DNA from: Sulfuritalea sp.
GTDB lineage: Bacteria; Pseudomonadota; Gammaproteobacteria; Burkholderiales; Rhodocyclaceae
Direction of reading: 5' to 3'
DNA length: 64,000 bases
Assembly: GCA_021738385.1 (NCBI GenBank)
Contig: JAIPCF010000005.1
Span: 1-64,000 of the forward strand
The position numbers were made by a program, and so were the translations under genes. Below the pieces are notes generated by a model, which was not told the origin of the DNA, did no database searches, and saw nothing but the letters and a program-made list of their open reading frames with translations. Of the stretch, positions 20,080 through 29,639 are shown one piece after another; the stretch's first letter is position 1; each line of letters opens with the position of its first letter.

Positions 20080-20130
20080 GCCCAACCCATCCATCAACAC
20101 CGCGCAGCGCCCCTGACCTTGAACTACAAG
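20080..20130 (+). other. Truncated attC remnant, cassette 6
   Basis: GCCCAAC followed by ACCGCGCAGCGCCCCTGACCTTGAAC; retains the right half of the attC stem seen at 18730-18817. Confidence 0.6.
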
Positions 20131-20195
20131 AGCGCGGCAAATCCACGTATCGTTTTTGATTGTATTAGCACGGAACAATCGGCAATTGTCGGGAC

Positions 20196-20250
20196 GGACC
20201 ACGATTCGTCACCGTTCCGCCAGCGCCGACTTTTCAGGGATTCGTGGTCC
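20196..20250 (-). repeat. Dispersed repeat copy flanked by 12-bp inverted repeats
   Basis: Arms GGACCACGATTC / GATTCGTGGTCC around CCGTTCCGCCAGCGCCGACTTTTCAG. Confidence 0.85.
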
Positions 20251-20290
20251 GCCTCCGAACGGTTAATCATAAAAGTGAAAGGAAATTTCA

Positions 20291-20788
20291 ATGCGCGGTC
20301 AATGCCTGTGTGAAGCGGTCAAGTTCGAAGTTCTTGGTGCAGCGCCAAAGTTGTACCAATGCCATTGCAGTTTGTGTCGCAAACAAGGCGGCTCGACGTC
20401 AAACACCGGGACGGTTGTGGCATCCGAAAATTTCCGCTGGCTCTCGGGGCAAGAGCGCATATCTTCATTTGTGAAAGCCACGGGATTTCGCTCCGACTTT
20501 TGTTCCACCTGTGGTTCCACGGTGCCCAATCCGCTCAGAAATACGCCCTATGTCTGGGTGCCCACCGGATTGTTCGATGGCTCCGAAAAGCTGGAGATTG
20601 TCATGCATTTGTACGTGGGCTCCAGGGCGTCGTGGGATACCGCAGAGCTGTCCGGAACTTTGTTTGAAACCATGCCGGAGATGAACGAATTTGCCCGGTT
20701 GCTGCAATCCGACCGGGCCGGCCAGTCCGACCGGGCCGGCCAGTCCGACCGGGCCGGCCGGGCCGACCGGGCCGACAATGACAGCTAG
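20291..20788 (+). CDS. GFA (glutathione-dependent formaldehyde-activating-like) family protein with repetitive C-terminal tail
   Basis: MRGQCLCEAVKFEV...CHCSLCRKQGGS...SDFCSTCGSTVPNP; tail SDRAGQSDRAGQSDRAGRADRAD. Confidence 0.88.
   Translation: MRGQCLCEAVKFEVLGAAPKLYQCHCSLCRKQGGSTSNTGTVVASENFRWLSGQERISSFVKATGFRSDFCSTCGSTVPNPLRNTPYVWVPTGLFDGSEKLEIVMHLYVGSRASWDTAELSGTLFETMPEMNEFARLLQSDRAGQSDRAGQSDRAGRADRADNDS
20705..20776 (+). repeat. Four 18-bp tandem repeats (CAGTCCGACCGGGCCGGC) inside the GFA gene
   Basis: Direct reading; the middle two units are identical. Confidence 0.95.
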
Positions 20789-20996
20789 TACGGGTAGCAC
20801 TGTTCGCCGCGAAATCGGGGCGGTGACGCTCATGGCGCCGCTGCGCGCCAAGGCTGAAGCGGCTGGCAGCGGCGACTTCTCGCCACTGTGGGCGGGTCAA
20901 AAATCGGAAGGCTGCCGGGCTATTTCGGCGTCTCGACTCACGCATGAACCGGCAGCAGGCCTGCCAATGGCCGGCTAGCCCTGGGGTTCGAGTGAT

Positions 20997-21052
20997 CGCT
21001 GCACAAGAACGCCGTGTCGCCAGCGCCGACTTTTCAGAGTTTCATTGCAGCG
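20997..21052 (-). repeat. Dispersed repeat copy flanked by 7-bp inverted repeats
   Basis: Arms CGCTGCA / TGCAGCG around GCCGTGTCGCCAGCGCCGACTTTTCAG. Confidence 0.85.
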
Positions 21053-21129
21053 GGCGCATGTCAAAGCTCGTATCGTTGTTTTCGGGCTGCAGAAAATTTC
21101 TGCCAGCCAATTCGGGATTTGAAAACACC

Positions 21130-21381
21130 ATGGACAAACAGGCATTCTTCTGGAAAATCATGGCGGGCGAGCTGCCTGCTCCCAAGGCAGCGGAGACACT
21201 CGGCATTGTCTTCAAACACATCGATGCCAATGCCGGAAGCATTGAGGCCGAGTTTCGTGGAGCACCCGAATTCACCAATCCGGCGGGAAACATTCAGGGC
21301 GGATTTCTGGCCGCAGAGCTGTTTCAGGAAGGCGAGCTTGTTGCCTGCGCAACCGCAGTCATTCGGGCCATGCCCAAATGA
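21130..21381 (+). pseudogene. PaaI-type hotdog thioesterase with internal deletion
   Basis: N-terminal part ends GNIQGGFLAA and jumps to ELFQEGELVACATAVIRAMPK; the usual central active-site helix region is absent. Confidence 0.6.
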
Positions 21382-21466
21382 TCCCAGGGCCTGTGGTGCT
21401 GAAGGCAAAAACCGTTTTCCGGTTGCTGGCGGTGTTGGCCGGCGTCGTCCGCGAGCATCCACTCAA

Positions 21467-22057
21467 GTGACCGGTCTTACGTCACTGCTGGCCAAGGTCC
21501 GCGGCTGTCAGATTTGCTCCGCGTATTTGCCGCTGGGGCCGCGCCCGGTTGTTCAAGTGCATCCCCAGGCTCGCATCTTGATTGCCGGGCAGGCTCCCGG
21601 ACGAAAGGTTCATGAATCCGGCGTTCCATTCAACGACGCAAGCGGAGACAGGCTGCGCGCATGGCTGGGAATTTCGCGCGAGGTGTTCTACGACGCGAAA
21701 CAAATCGCCATCCTTCCCATGGGATTCTGCTTTCCAGGAACAGGAAAGTCCGGTGATCATCCTCCGCGCCCGGAATGCGCTCCGGCCTGGAGGGACGCAT
21801 TGCTGACGCGTCTGCAAGACATCCAGCTCACGCTTGTTATCGGCCAGTATGCGCAGGCGTATCACCTTCCGGGTGCGGGTGCATCGCTTACCGATGTGGT
21901 TCTGGCGTGGCGCGATCACTGGCCGCATACGGTTCCGCTGCCGCATCCAAGCCCACGCAACAATCTGTGGCTCAGGCGAAACTCCTGGTTTGAGGCCGAG
22001 GTACTACCGGCCTTGCGCGAGCGGGTAGCGAGCGTATTGGCGACCGGGACCTCCTGA
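21467..22057 (+). CDS. Uracil-DNA glycosylase family protein
   Basis: CQICSAYLPLGPRPVVQVHPQARILIAGQAPGRKVHESGVPFNDASGDRLRAWLGI; PLPHPSPRNNLWLRRNSWFE. Confidence 0.85.
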   Translation: MTGLTSLLAKVRGCQICSAYLPLGPRPVVQVHPQARILIAGQAPGRKVHESGVPFNDASGDRLRAWLGISREVFYDAKQIAILPMGFCFPGTGKSGDHPPRPECAPAWRDALLTRLQDIQLTLVIGQYAQAYHLPGAGASLTDVVLAWRDHWPHTVPLPHPSPRNNLWLRRNSWFEAEVLPALRERVASVLATGTS

Positions 22058-22114
22058 CTGTGATCTACTCTGTCTTTCCGCTGAGGTGGAATCCACTGTC
22101 AAAGAGGTATATAG

Positions 22115-22735
22115 ATGGCCAGATCCGTAGCTTTTTGGAACATTATCGCAGGGCATTATTCGCGCCAGCCGATCGCTGATGAGGCCGGATACCAGCACAA
22201 GCTGGCACTGACCCAGCAACATCTGCGCTCTGACATGCGCGTGTTGGAGTTCGGTTGTGGCACCGGATCGACAGCGCTGATCCATGCCCCGCATGTTGCC
22301 CATATCGACGCGATTGACTATTCACGCAAGATGATTGCCATCGCCAAGGCCAAAGCGCAAGCGGCCAATGTCGGCAACATTACCTTTGAGGTGTCCACCA
22401 TCGAGCAGTGGCCTGAGGCTCGCGGCCAATACGATGTCATTCTTGGTCTGAGCATTCTGCATCTTCTGGAGGACAAGTCGGCGGTGCTGGCCAAGGTCCG
22501 CAGACTGATCAAACCGGATGGCCTGTTTATCAGTAGCTCGGCCTGCCTGGCGGGCATGAGCGGAGTCGCCAAATTTCTTCTCCCGATTGGCGGCGCACTG
22601 CGGCTGTTGCCGAAACTGGATATCTTCAGCGCTGCGGAGCTGACCGCCGACATCGCCCGTGCCGGTTTTGTCATCGATCACCTGTGGCAACCCGCTCCGG
22701 ACAAGGCGGCGTTTGTCATGGCACGTGCCGTCTAG
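22115..22735 (+). CDS. SAM-dependent class I methyltransferase
   Basis: DMRVLEFGCGTGSTALIHAPHVAHIDAIDYSRKMIAIAK. Confidence 0.9.
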   Translation: MARSVAFWNIIAGHYSRQPIADEAGYQHKLALTQQHLRSDMRVLEFGCGTGSTALIHAPHVAHIDAIDYSRKMIAIAKAKAQAANVGNITFEVSTIEQWPEARGQYDVILGLSILHLLEDKSAVLAKVRRLIKPDGLFISSSACLAGMSGVAKFLLPIGGALRLLPKLDIFSAAELTADIARAGFVIDHLWQPAPDKAAFVMARAV

Positions 22736-22894
22736 CCGCGAGGCGGCACTGACACGTCCGACCTGCGCAGGTGAGTGGTCGTCAGATCCAGCGGGCTGCA
22801 AACCTTCGCCGTTTGGCGTAGGCTTGGCGGGTCCGGGGCGTGCAGCAGATGCATCCTGCCGGCCTCATTCAGCAATCAATGATCGGAGCCTTCC

Positions 22895-23389
22895 ATGAAT
22901 AAAACCATTTTGGCGGTCCTCAGTCTCTTCGCTTTCAGCGCCACGAGCTTTGCTCAGGAGGCTGTGTTTCAAACAAAATCCCTGACGCCGGAAACGGCGC
23001 TGGTGGCAGCAAAAGCGGCGCTGGAGTCATGCCGCAAGCAGGGCTATCAGGTCGCCGTCGCCATCGTCGATAGAGCCGGGCTGACCCAGGTATTGCTCAG
23101 AGACAGATTTGCGGGCCCGCACACGCCAAAAGTGGCGGCCAACAAGGCATGGACTGCTGTCAGCTTTCGCACCTCGACCTTGACGATGGCGCATGAAACC
23201 CAGGCCGGCAAGCCCATGAGCGGCATACGCAACGTGCCGCGTTTTATCGCTGCCGGTGGCGGTTTGATGATCGAAGGCGGCGGAAGTTTGCTTGGCGGGA
23301 TAGGTGTTTCCGGGGCGCCGGGCGGTGAGGCCGACGAAGCTTGCGCAAAGGTGGGAATCAAGGCGATTACGGAAGCGATCGAATTCTGA
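22895..23389 (+). CDS. GlcG/HbpS family heme-binding-like protein, secreted
   Basis: Signal peptide; AAKAALESCRKQGYQVAVAIVDRAGLTQVLLRDRFAGPHTPKVAANKAWTAVSFRTST. Confidence 0.85.
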   Translation: MNKTILAVLSLFAFSATSFAQEAVFQTKSLTPETALVAAKAALESCRKQGYQVAVAIVDRAGLTQVLLRDRFAGPHTPKVAANKAWTAVSFRTSTLTMAHETQAGKPMSGIRNVPRFIAAGGGLMIEGGGSLLGGIGVSGAPGGEADEACAKVGIKAITEAIEF

Positions 23390-23413
23390 CTTGCTGGACC
23401 GGGTGCGGGATCG

Positions 23414-23866
23414 ATGAACCCAGACCGCAGGGAACTTGAACAGAACTTCCGCTCCCTTGCGGATGACGAGCTTACGCAGCGTGTGGCCTCCGGCACGCTG
23501 ACAGAACTGGCGCGCTGGGTTGCCATCGCCGAGTTGAAGGCGCGCAAGCTGCAGATTCCCGCGCTTGATTCTGGCGCCGGAAAAGCTGACGACGCCTACC
23601 ACGGCGATATGACCATTGTCGTGCGCAATCTCGACGCCATCGAAGCTCACATGCTGTGTTCCTGCCTGCGGGCTGCGGGTGTGCCTGCCGATTCCGGTGA
23701 TACGAATCTGGTGCAGATGCATTCCTTGCTGACAATCGCAGTGGGTGGAGCATGCGTCAGGGTTCCGGAAAATTATCTCGCCGAGGCGAACGAGATCATT
23801 GATGCTTTCAAGAGCGGCGCATTCCAACTGGACGAGGACTTTGATTTCCATGCGGGCGAATCCTGA
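23414..23866 (+). CDS. DUF2007-type putative signal-transducing protein
   Basis: MTIVVRNLDAIEAHMLCSCLRAAGVPADSGDTNLVQMHSLLTIAVGGACVRVPENYLAEANEII. Confidence 0.75.
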   Translation: MNPDRRELEQNFRSLADDELTQRVASGTLTELARWVAIAELKARKLQIPALDSGAGKADDAYHGDMTIVVRNLDAIEAHMLCSCLRAAGVPADSGDTNLVQMHSLLTIAVGGACVRVPENYLAEANEIIDAFKSGAFQLDEDFDFHAGES

Positions 23867-24296
23867 AAAGTCATTGCCGGGTCGGCGCGCGGTGGCGAGT
23901 TCGATCGCACGCCGGGCCATGGTCCTGTTTCTGCTCGCCCCGGCCTTCGTCAGCGGGCAAGTTGCGGCAGCGGATGCCGGCGAACAGAAATATCCGGATG
24001 TCCTTGCCGCCAAGGTTGTGGCGCGCGGTTCGGACAAGTTCGATTTTGACGTCACCGTGTCCTCTGCCTACGACTCGCCGCGCAGATACGCAGATGCGTT
24101 TCGAGCCATGGGCAAGGACGGCCAGGTGTTTGGCGAACGCATCCTGTGGCACGATCATGCGGGCGAACAACCCTTCATCCGCGACCTGTACGGTGTACGG
24201 ATCCCACCCGGGGTGCGGGCTGTAGTGATCCAGGCAAGAGACCAGAAGTACGGCTATGGTGGAAAAGCGCTTGAAGTGGTTTTGCCGGGCCGCTGA
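23850..24296 (+). CDS. Secreted hypothetical protein
   Basis: Signal peptide and [45 protein letters not shown]. Confidence 0.7.
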   Translation: MRANPEKSLPGRRAVASSIARRAMVLFLLAPAFVSGQVAAADAGEQKYPDVLAAKVVARGSDKFDFDVTVSSAYDSPRRYADAFRAMGKDGQVFGERILWHDHAGEQPFIRDLYGVRIPPGVRAVVIQARDQKYGYGGKALEVVLPGR

Positions 24297-24331
24297 GCGC
24301 AGAGTGCCGAACACTGCAAATTGAAACCCGA

Positions 24332-24742
24332 ATGCGCCGAGGAGAAATGATGAGTGACACGCTGGAGCGCAACAAACAGAATGCCATGGCGTTCTACGAC
24401 CTGATGTTCAATCAGTGCAAGCCGGCAGAGGCCATCGAGCGCTATGTCGGAGCGACCTACATTCAGCACAACCCTGCGGTGGGCGACGGCAAGCAGGCCT
24501 TCATCGAATACTTCGTTCGCATGGCGGAGGAGTTCCCCGGCAAACAGGTGATTTTCAAGCGGGCCATCGCGGAAGGCGACCTGGTGGTTTTGCATTGCCA
24601 ACAACTTTGGCCGACATGCACGGACAAGGAATGGGCGGGGATTGACATCTTTCGCCTGGACCAGAATGGAAAGATACTGGAGCACTGGGATGTATTGCAG
24701 GTGGTGCCGACCGAATCGGCGAATCCGAACACCGTGTTCTGA
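24332..24742 (+). CDS. SnoaL-like/NTF2-fold protein
   Basis: [55 protein letters not shown]. Confidence 0.88.
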   Translation: MRRGEMMSDTLERNKQNAMAFYDLMFNQCKPAEAIERYVGATYIQHNPAVGDGKQAFIEYFVRMAEEFPGKQVIFKRAIAEGDLVVLHCQQLWPTCTDKEWAGIDIFRLDQNGKILEHWDVLQVVPTESANPNTVF

Positions 24743-24762
24743 TGCGCAACGAGCGCTGCGCC

Positions 24763-24790
24763 ACCGTATCGCCATCGCCGAGTTTTCAGC
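24763..24790 (-). repeat. Dispersed 27-bp repeat copy, intergenic
   Basis: ACCGTATCGCCATCGCCGAGTTTTCAGC. Confidence 0.85.
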
Positions 24791-25013
24791 TCGGTCCTCG
24801 GGCTTGAGGTCCGACCTTCGTATTGACCAAAATCGATAGAGTAGTCGTCAACGATGAGGTGCGACAAGTCTGACGAATTTCAATAGCGGAACTACGTACA
24901 CGCGAGAGTTCCTGTTTTGCCCAGTGCGAGGCACGATACTCTGCGTATCTTGACTGCAAAACCACACGAGGCAAGCAAGAATGCTGCGGTGGTCACTATC
25001 TCGGGAGGTCGAT

Positions 25014-25343
25014 ATGGCGTTTGATGCGGGTCTGGCAGAGCGACTGCGTGATGTATTGCGTTCGCGGCAGGGTGTGGGGGAGCGCAAAATGTTCGGCGGC
25101 CTGGCCTTCATGCTTAACGGCCACATGTGCGTGGGCATCATCGGCGATACGCTGATGGCGCGAGTCGGGCCGATCCGCTACGCAGAGGCCTTGCGCCAGC
25201 CTCATGTGCGGGAAATGGATTTCACCGGCAAGCCGATGAAAGGCTATGTGTATGTTGCCCCGGAAGGCATTGAGGAAGATCACGCGCTGGAAGCGTGGGT
25301 CAACATTTCCGCCGAATTTATCGAGACCTTGCCGCCCAAGTGA
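25014..25343 (+). CDS. TfoX N-terminal domain protein
   Basis: LAERLRDVLRSRQGVGERKMFGGLAFMLNGHMCVGI. Confidence 0.88.
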   Translation: MAFDAGLAERLRDVLRSRQGVGERKMFGGLAFMLNGHMCVGIIGDTLMARVGPIRYAEALRQPHVREMDFTGKPMKGYVYVAPEGIEEDHALEAWVNISAEFIETLPPK

Positions 25344-25544
25344 GCTTGCATGTCCAATCCCTGGTCTGAAGGTCAGCGACCGCGCGCGGCGCCGGCCTGA
25401 GTCGGACCAGCGACGCGAGTCGTGCCAAGAAAATGCCTTCTGTGCGAAAGTGCACGAAGAGATGGAGATAGATAAATCCATGGGTTTGCACAGAGGCCAC
25501 AAATGGGATAATTCAGTCCATCTCCACTCAAGGTACAGCCCGGA

Positions 25545-27650
25545 ATGACCGAAAAAGACGCCGCAACACTGGCGAAGCTGATTGCCGGCTGCCGTGAGCA
25601 GATGGAAAGCGACTTGTGCGAACTGGTTGAGGAACTCGGCCCGAGACTGATCGAGGACGTCACGGCGCGAACAAGTCCCGGCCACGAACCTGAGCGGCGC
25701 ATCGCCGCGGCCGTTCTCAGACCAGCACTGAGTTCCAACTGGGCCAGGGTGACGCCGGCTTTGGTGACCAATCTAGCCAGCCGTAGCCAAAATTCCGGCA
25801 ACGGCTATGGCGACGCGAGCAATCTGCAAATTCTCACCGATGCCGAGATGTCCCGGCAACTGGCCTCTCGCGAGGTCCTCGATCAACTGATCGCAGCCTG
25901 CCGCGAAGAGACCAACTCGCTGGAACGAAGGATTACCTACATGGTACTGCGCAGCGCCATGAAGCAAGGAGACACGAGCTTCAAGCTCGCCTCGCTGTGG
26001 TCCTGCATCGAGGCGGCCTGCGGCGAGGTGGCCAGCGATGCGATGGCGCGCATCCAGTTGCTGAAGCTGGTCGGCAAGCGCCTCGCCGAGGAAATGCCTC
26101 AAATCTATCGCGTGGTCAACGAAACCCTGATCGAGGCGGATATTCTGCCGCGCCTCAAACGCAGCTACCGGGATATGGCGCTGGTCGACCCCGAACAGGC
26201 CGCCGCCGAATCGGCCAAGGTGACGAGCGCCCTGGAGCGACTGGTGAAGGCGCGCACCAAGAGCGGCAGTGAAGCCACCGCAGGGCCTGGCGACGGTAGC
26301 CTGAAACTCTTCGACTCGATGAAGGCGCTGCATGCGGCGCCTCCACCGTCACCTGCCGGCACCCATGCAAACATCGTGCGCATGGCGCGCGACAGCGGCG
26401 CCGCAAGCGACGCGCGCCCGCAGGACGCCGTCACACTGGACATCGTCGCCGAGCTGTTCGACCTGCTGTTCGGTGACCCGCACGTAGCGGACGGCATCAA
26501 GGCGCTGGTGGCTCGTCTGCAATCCACGGTGCTGAAGGCGGCCATGCTCAACCAGCGCTTTTTCGCCGATCGCAGTCATCCGGCGCGGCGCTTCCTGGAC
26601 AGCATCTCGTCTATCGCGATCCGCTGGGGCAAAGTGGTCAACGCCACCGATCCCTTCTACGTCAAGCTTGCGGAGCTGGTCGAGAAAATCCACGCCACCT
26701 ACGACGGCGACATGACCGTATTCGACGCTGCGAACGCGGAGCTGGATGCCTTCCTCGCCGAGCGCGAGAAGATTGAGGAGCAGCAGGACAATGATCTGGC
26801 CGAGGTCGTGCGTGCCCGCGAGGAGGAAATTCGCTCCACCCGGGTTGCCCAGATGCGGGCGCAAAGGGCGGCAACCCAGTGCATCGCACGGCTGCTGGGG
26901 CCGCGGGTACCGATCCAGATAGCGGATTTCCTGCGCAGCTACTGGCGCGACGTGGTACAGGGCAGGATCTCGCAGGCCGGGGAGGATGGCGCGCCTACCG
27001 AAGAGGCCCTGCAAACCGCCGTCGCGCTGATCTGGACGGTGACGCCGAAGCACGATCTGGGGGAACGGCAACGGCATGCCGCCAGGCTGCCCGGGCTGCT
27101 GAAAAAGCTCAACGCCGGCTTCGACGAAATTGGCGCCTCGCCCACCGAGCGCAAGACGTTCATGGACACGCTGGTGGATATGCAGCTCGCTGCACTACGC
27201 GCGGAAAAGCAGAAAGCTCCCGTCGACGAGGAAAAATCGGCGCCAGGGCAAACACCGCCCGTTCGAGACGCCGGATCGACTCTGCAGGTCACCCATGCCA
27301 CCGAGTCGGGTGTCCGCGTGCAGGACATCTCACTCCCCGGCGCCAGCGAGCTCGATGCCGACAGCACTCCGGACCGTGCCGACCTGCGCCGTGTGCGCCA
27401 GCTTGTGCGCGGCGACTGGGTCGATTTCGTCACGGCGGGACAAAGTCGCCGCGAGCGCCTGACCTGGATCAACCCCGGCCGCACGCTGCTCCTTTTCAGC
27501 AACAGTGCTGCGGCCTGCGCGATTTCCATCACGGCGGAAGCGCTGGCGGTGCGGCTGCGGAACAAAACGGCGACTATCGTGATGCCCGACCGGCCGATGT
27601 TCGAGCGCGCCATTCACGGTGCCATCGAATCGCTGGACAGGCGCGGCTGA
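25545..27650 (+). CDS. DUF1631 domain-containing protein
   Basis: 701 aa; LFDLLFGDPHVADGIKALVARLQSTVLKAAMLNQRFFADRSHPARRFLDSISS; C-terminal PilZ-like WVDFVTAGQSRRERLTWINPGRTLLLFSN. Confidence 0.85.
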   Translation: MTEKDAATLAKLIAGCREQMESDLCELVEELGPRLIEDVTARTSPGHEPERRIAAAVLRPALSSNWARVTPALVTNLASRSQNSGNGYGDASNLQILTDAEMSRQLASREVLDQLIAACREETNSLERRITYMVLRSAMKQGDTSFKLASLWSCIEAACGEVASDAMARIQLLKLVGKRLAEEMPQIYRVVNETLIEADILPRLKRSYRDMALVDPEQAAAESAKVTSALERLVKARTKSGSEATAGPGDGSLKLFDSMKALHAAPPPSPAGTHANIVRMARDSGAASDARPQDAVTLDIVAELFDLLFGDPHVADGIKALVARLQSTVLKAAMLNQRFFADRSHPARRFLDSISSIAIRWGKVVNATDPFYVKLAELVEKIHATYDGDMTVFDAANAELDAFLAEREKIEEQQDNDLAEVVRAREEEIRSTRVAQMRAQRAATQCIARLLGPRVPIQIADFLRSYWRDVVQGRISQAGEDGAPTEEALQTAVALIWTVTPKHDLGERQRHAARLPGLLKKLNAGFDEIGASPTERKTFMDTLVDMQLAALRAEKQKAPVDEEKSAPGQTPPVRDAGSTLQVTHATESGVRVQDISLPGASELDADSTPDRADLRRVRQLVRGDWVDFVTAGQSRRERLTWINPGRTLLLFSNSAAACAISITAEALAVRLRNKTATIVMPDRPMFERAIHGAIESLDRRG

Positions 27651-27681
27651 GCTGACTTCGCAAAGCAGGAGCGGCAGCACG

Positions 27682-27987
27682 ATCCGCATTGCCTGGAAGC
27701 CATCGAAACCGGAGCAATATGCGATGTATTTCAATTGCCGGACAACGCTGGTCGAGATGTTCAGAACCACGTTTGCGGGTGACTTTCGATTTGAAGGCAA
27801 TCGCGCCATCGTGTTCGACATCGCGGATACGCCGCCGACTGATGCGTTGGGTTTTTGTATTGCGGCGGCCCTGACCTATCATCGCAACAAACCGGCCCGC
27901 GCTTGGAAGTACGACGGTGCCGGGAAAAATCAGGCTGAAATTTTCGAAAGAGAACATGAGCGCCCTTGTCGTACGTCAGGCCATTGA
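27682..27987 (+). pseudogene. DUF1801-type protein, 5'-truncated remnant
   Basis: AWKPSKPEQYAMYFNCRTTLVEMFRTTFAGDFRFEGNRAIVFDIADT without an N-terminal domain. Confidence 0.55.
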
Positions 27988-28429
27988 AACCGATCAAAAA
28001 AAGCTCGCACCCTTGTTCGACGCCTATCGCCGGTTCTATGGAGCGGAGGGTGACATTCCAGCCGCCAGTGCCTTTCTGGCAGACCGTTTCGCGCGCGGCG
28101 AGTCGGCGGTGTTCATTGCATTCGAGGGTGAGGTTGCGGTCGGCTTTACACAACTCTATCCAAGTTTTTCTTCGGTCTCGCTGGCGCGGATATTCATCCT
28201 CAACGACCTGTTCGTCGATGAGAGTGCGCGGCGCAAGGGCGTTGTCGCGCAACTGATCGCGGCTGCCGTCGATTATTCACGAACCGAGGCGGCGGCCCGC
28301 CTGACATTGTCGACAGCGCGGAGCAACCTTGCTGCCCAGGCGTTGTATGAGTCCCTGGGCTGGAAACGCGACGACCGGTTTCTTGTCTACAATTTCAGCT
28401 TGCCGGCACAGGCAGGCAGTGCGGCGTAG
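27956..28429 (+). CDS. GNAT-family N-acetyltransferase
   Basis: LVVRQAIETDQKKLAPLFDAYRRFYG...LFVDESARRKGVVAQLIAAAV. Confidence 0.9.
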   Translation: MSALVVRQAIETDQKKLAPLFDAYRRFYGAEGDIPAASAFLADRFARGESAVFIAFEGEVAVGFTQLYPSFSSVSLARIFILNDLFVDESARRKGVVAQLIAAAVDYSRTEAAARLTLSTARSNLAAQALYESLGWKRDDRFLVYNFSLPAQAGSAA

Positions 28430-28453
28430 CATCGTCAACTGCCGGTTGCTGTC

Positions 28454-29176
28454 TTGAGCCACGACAAGGAGCGCGTTGTATTGAAGACCATCGGATTGAT
28501 AGGCGGCATGAGTTGGGAGTCGACCGTCACTTATTACCGCCTGATCAATGAGGGTGTGAAAGCGCGCCTCGGCGGCTTGCATTCGGCGAGGCTGGTTCTC
28601 TACAGCGTTGATTTCGACGACATCGAACGCTTGCAGCGCGATGGCAACTGGTCCGAAGCGGGCGCGTTATTGGCCGAGGCCGCGCGCGCACTGGAAAAAG
28701 CCGGGGCGGAAGCCCTGGTTCTGTGCACCAACACCATGCACAAGGTGGCATCGGCTATCGAGGCGGCCGTCGCCATCCCGCTGCTGCACGTCGCCGACCC
28801 GACCGGCGAGGCGATCAACCGCACCGCCCTGGTTACAGTGGGCCTTCTGGGTACGCGCTTTACCATGGAGCAGGACTTCTATCGCGACCGGCTGAGCGAG
28901 CGTTACGGGCTCAAGGTGCTGATTCCGTCGGCAGACGATCGCGAGATCGTTCATCGCGTCATCTACGAAGAGTTGTGCCTGGGCAAACTGGTGGATGAGT
29001 CGCGTGCGCAGTATCTGCGCATCATTACCGACCTGGCAGAGCAGGGCGCCGAGGCGATCATTCTGGGCTGCACTGAAATATCCTTGCTGGTGGGCCAGGT
29101 GGACTCGGTCGTGCCTCTGTTCGACACCACCGCGCTGCATGCCTACAGCGCGGTTGACTGGGCGTTGTCGACGTGA
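28454..29176 (+). CDS. Aspartate/glutamate racemase family protein
   Basis: IGLIGGMSWESTVTYYRLINEGVKARLGGLHSARLVLYSVDF; ALVLCTNTMHK; AIILGCTEISLL. Confidence 0.93.
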   Translation: MSHDKERVVLKTIGLIGGMSWESTVTYYRLINEGVKARLGGLHSARLVLYSVDFDDIERLQRDGNWSEAGALLAEAARALEKAGAEALVLCTNTMHKVASAIEAAVAIPLLHVADPTGEAINRTALVTVGLLGTRFTMEQDFYRDRLSERYGLKVLIPSADDREIVHRVIYEELCLGKLVDESRAQYLRIITDLAEQGAEAIILGCTEISLLVGQVDSVVPLFDTTALHAYSAVDWALST

Positions 29177-29213
29177 CGGCCCTGGGGTCAAGGCAAATGA
29201 AAGGGAGATGGCA

Positions 29214-29612
29214 ATGATCGAGGGCAGTTGTCTGTGCGGCGGGGTGCGCTATGAATACGATGGCGATATCGAAGAGATTTCGATCTGTCACTGCTCGCAA
29301 TGTCGCAAGGCCCAAGGCTCGGCGTTTGCTCCGGTGAGCCCGGTGGATTCGGCGCGCTTCAAGTTGATCTCGGGTGCCGACTTGCTCAAGGAGTTCCGCT
29401 CTTCGCCGGGCAAGGCCCGGGTGTTTTGCGGCAACTGCGGCAGCCCGATCTACAGCGCGCTGGACGATCGACCAGAAGTCAAGCGACTGCGCCTGGGTAC
29501 GGTGGAAACGCCCTTTGCCTGCAGCGATGTTTTTCATATCTTTTGTGCGTCGAAAGCTCCCTGGCTGGATTGCGACGACACGCATCCGCATTTTGCGGAA
29601 CGCAGGCCCTGA
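29214..29612 (+). CDS. GFA family protein
   Basis: MIEGSCLCGGVRYEYDGDIEEISICHCSQCRKAQGSAFA...FCGNCGSPIYS. Confidence 0.9.
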   Translation: MIEGSCLCGGVRYEYDGDIEEISICHCSQCRKAQGSAFAPVSPVDSARFKLISGADLLKEFRSSPGKARVFCGNCGSPIYSALDDRPEVKRLRLGTVETPFACSDVFHIFCASKAPWLDCDDTHPHFAERRP

Positions 29613-29639
29613 CAGGGTGGAAATGTCGAATGACTTGCC

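Noticed and set aside
20700-20780. Possible short CRISPR-like array
   Set aside because: 18-bp contiguous tandem units without spacers, inside a GFA gene; a minisatellite.
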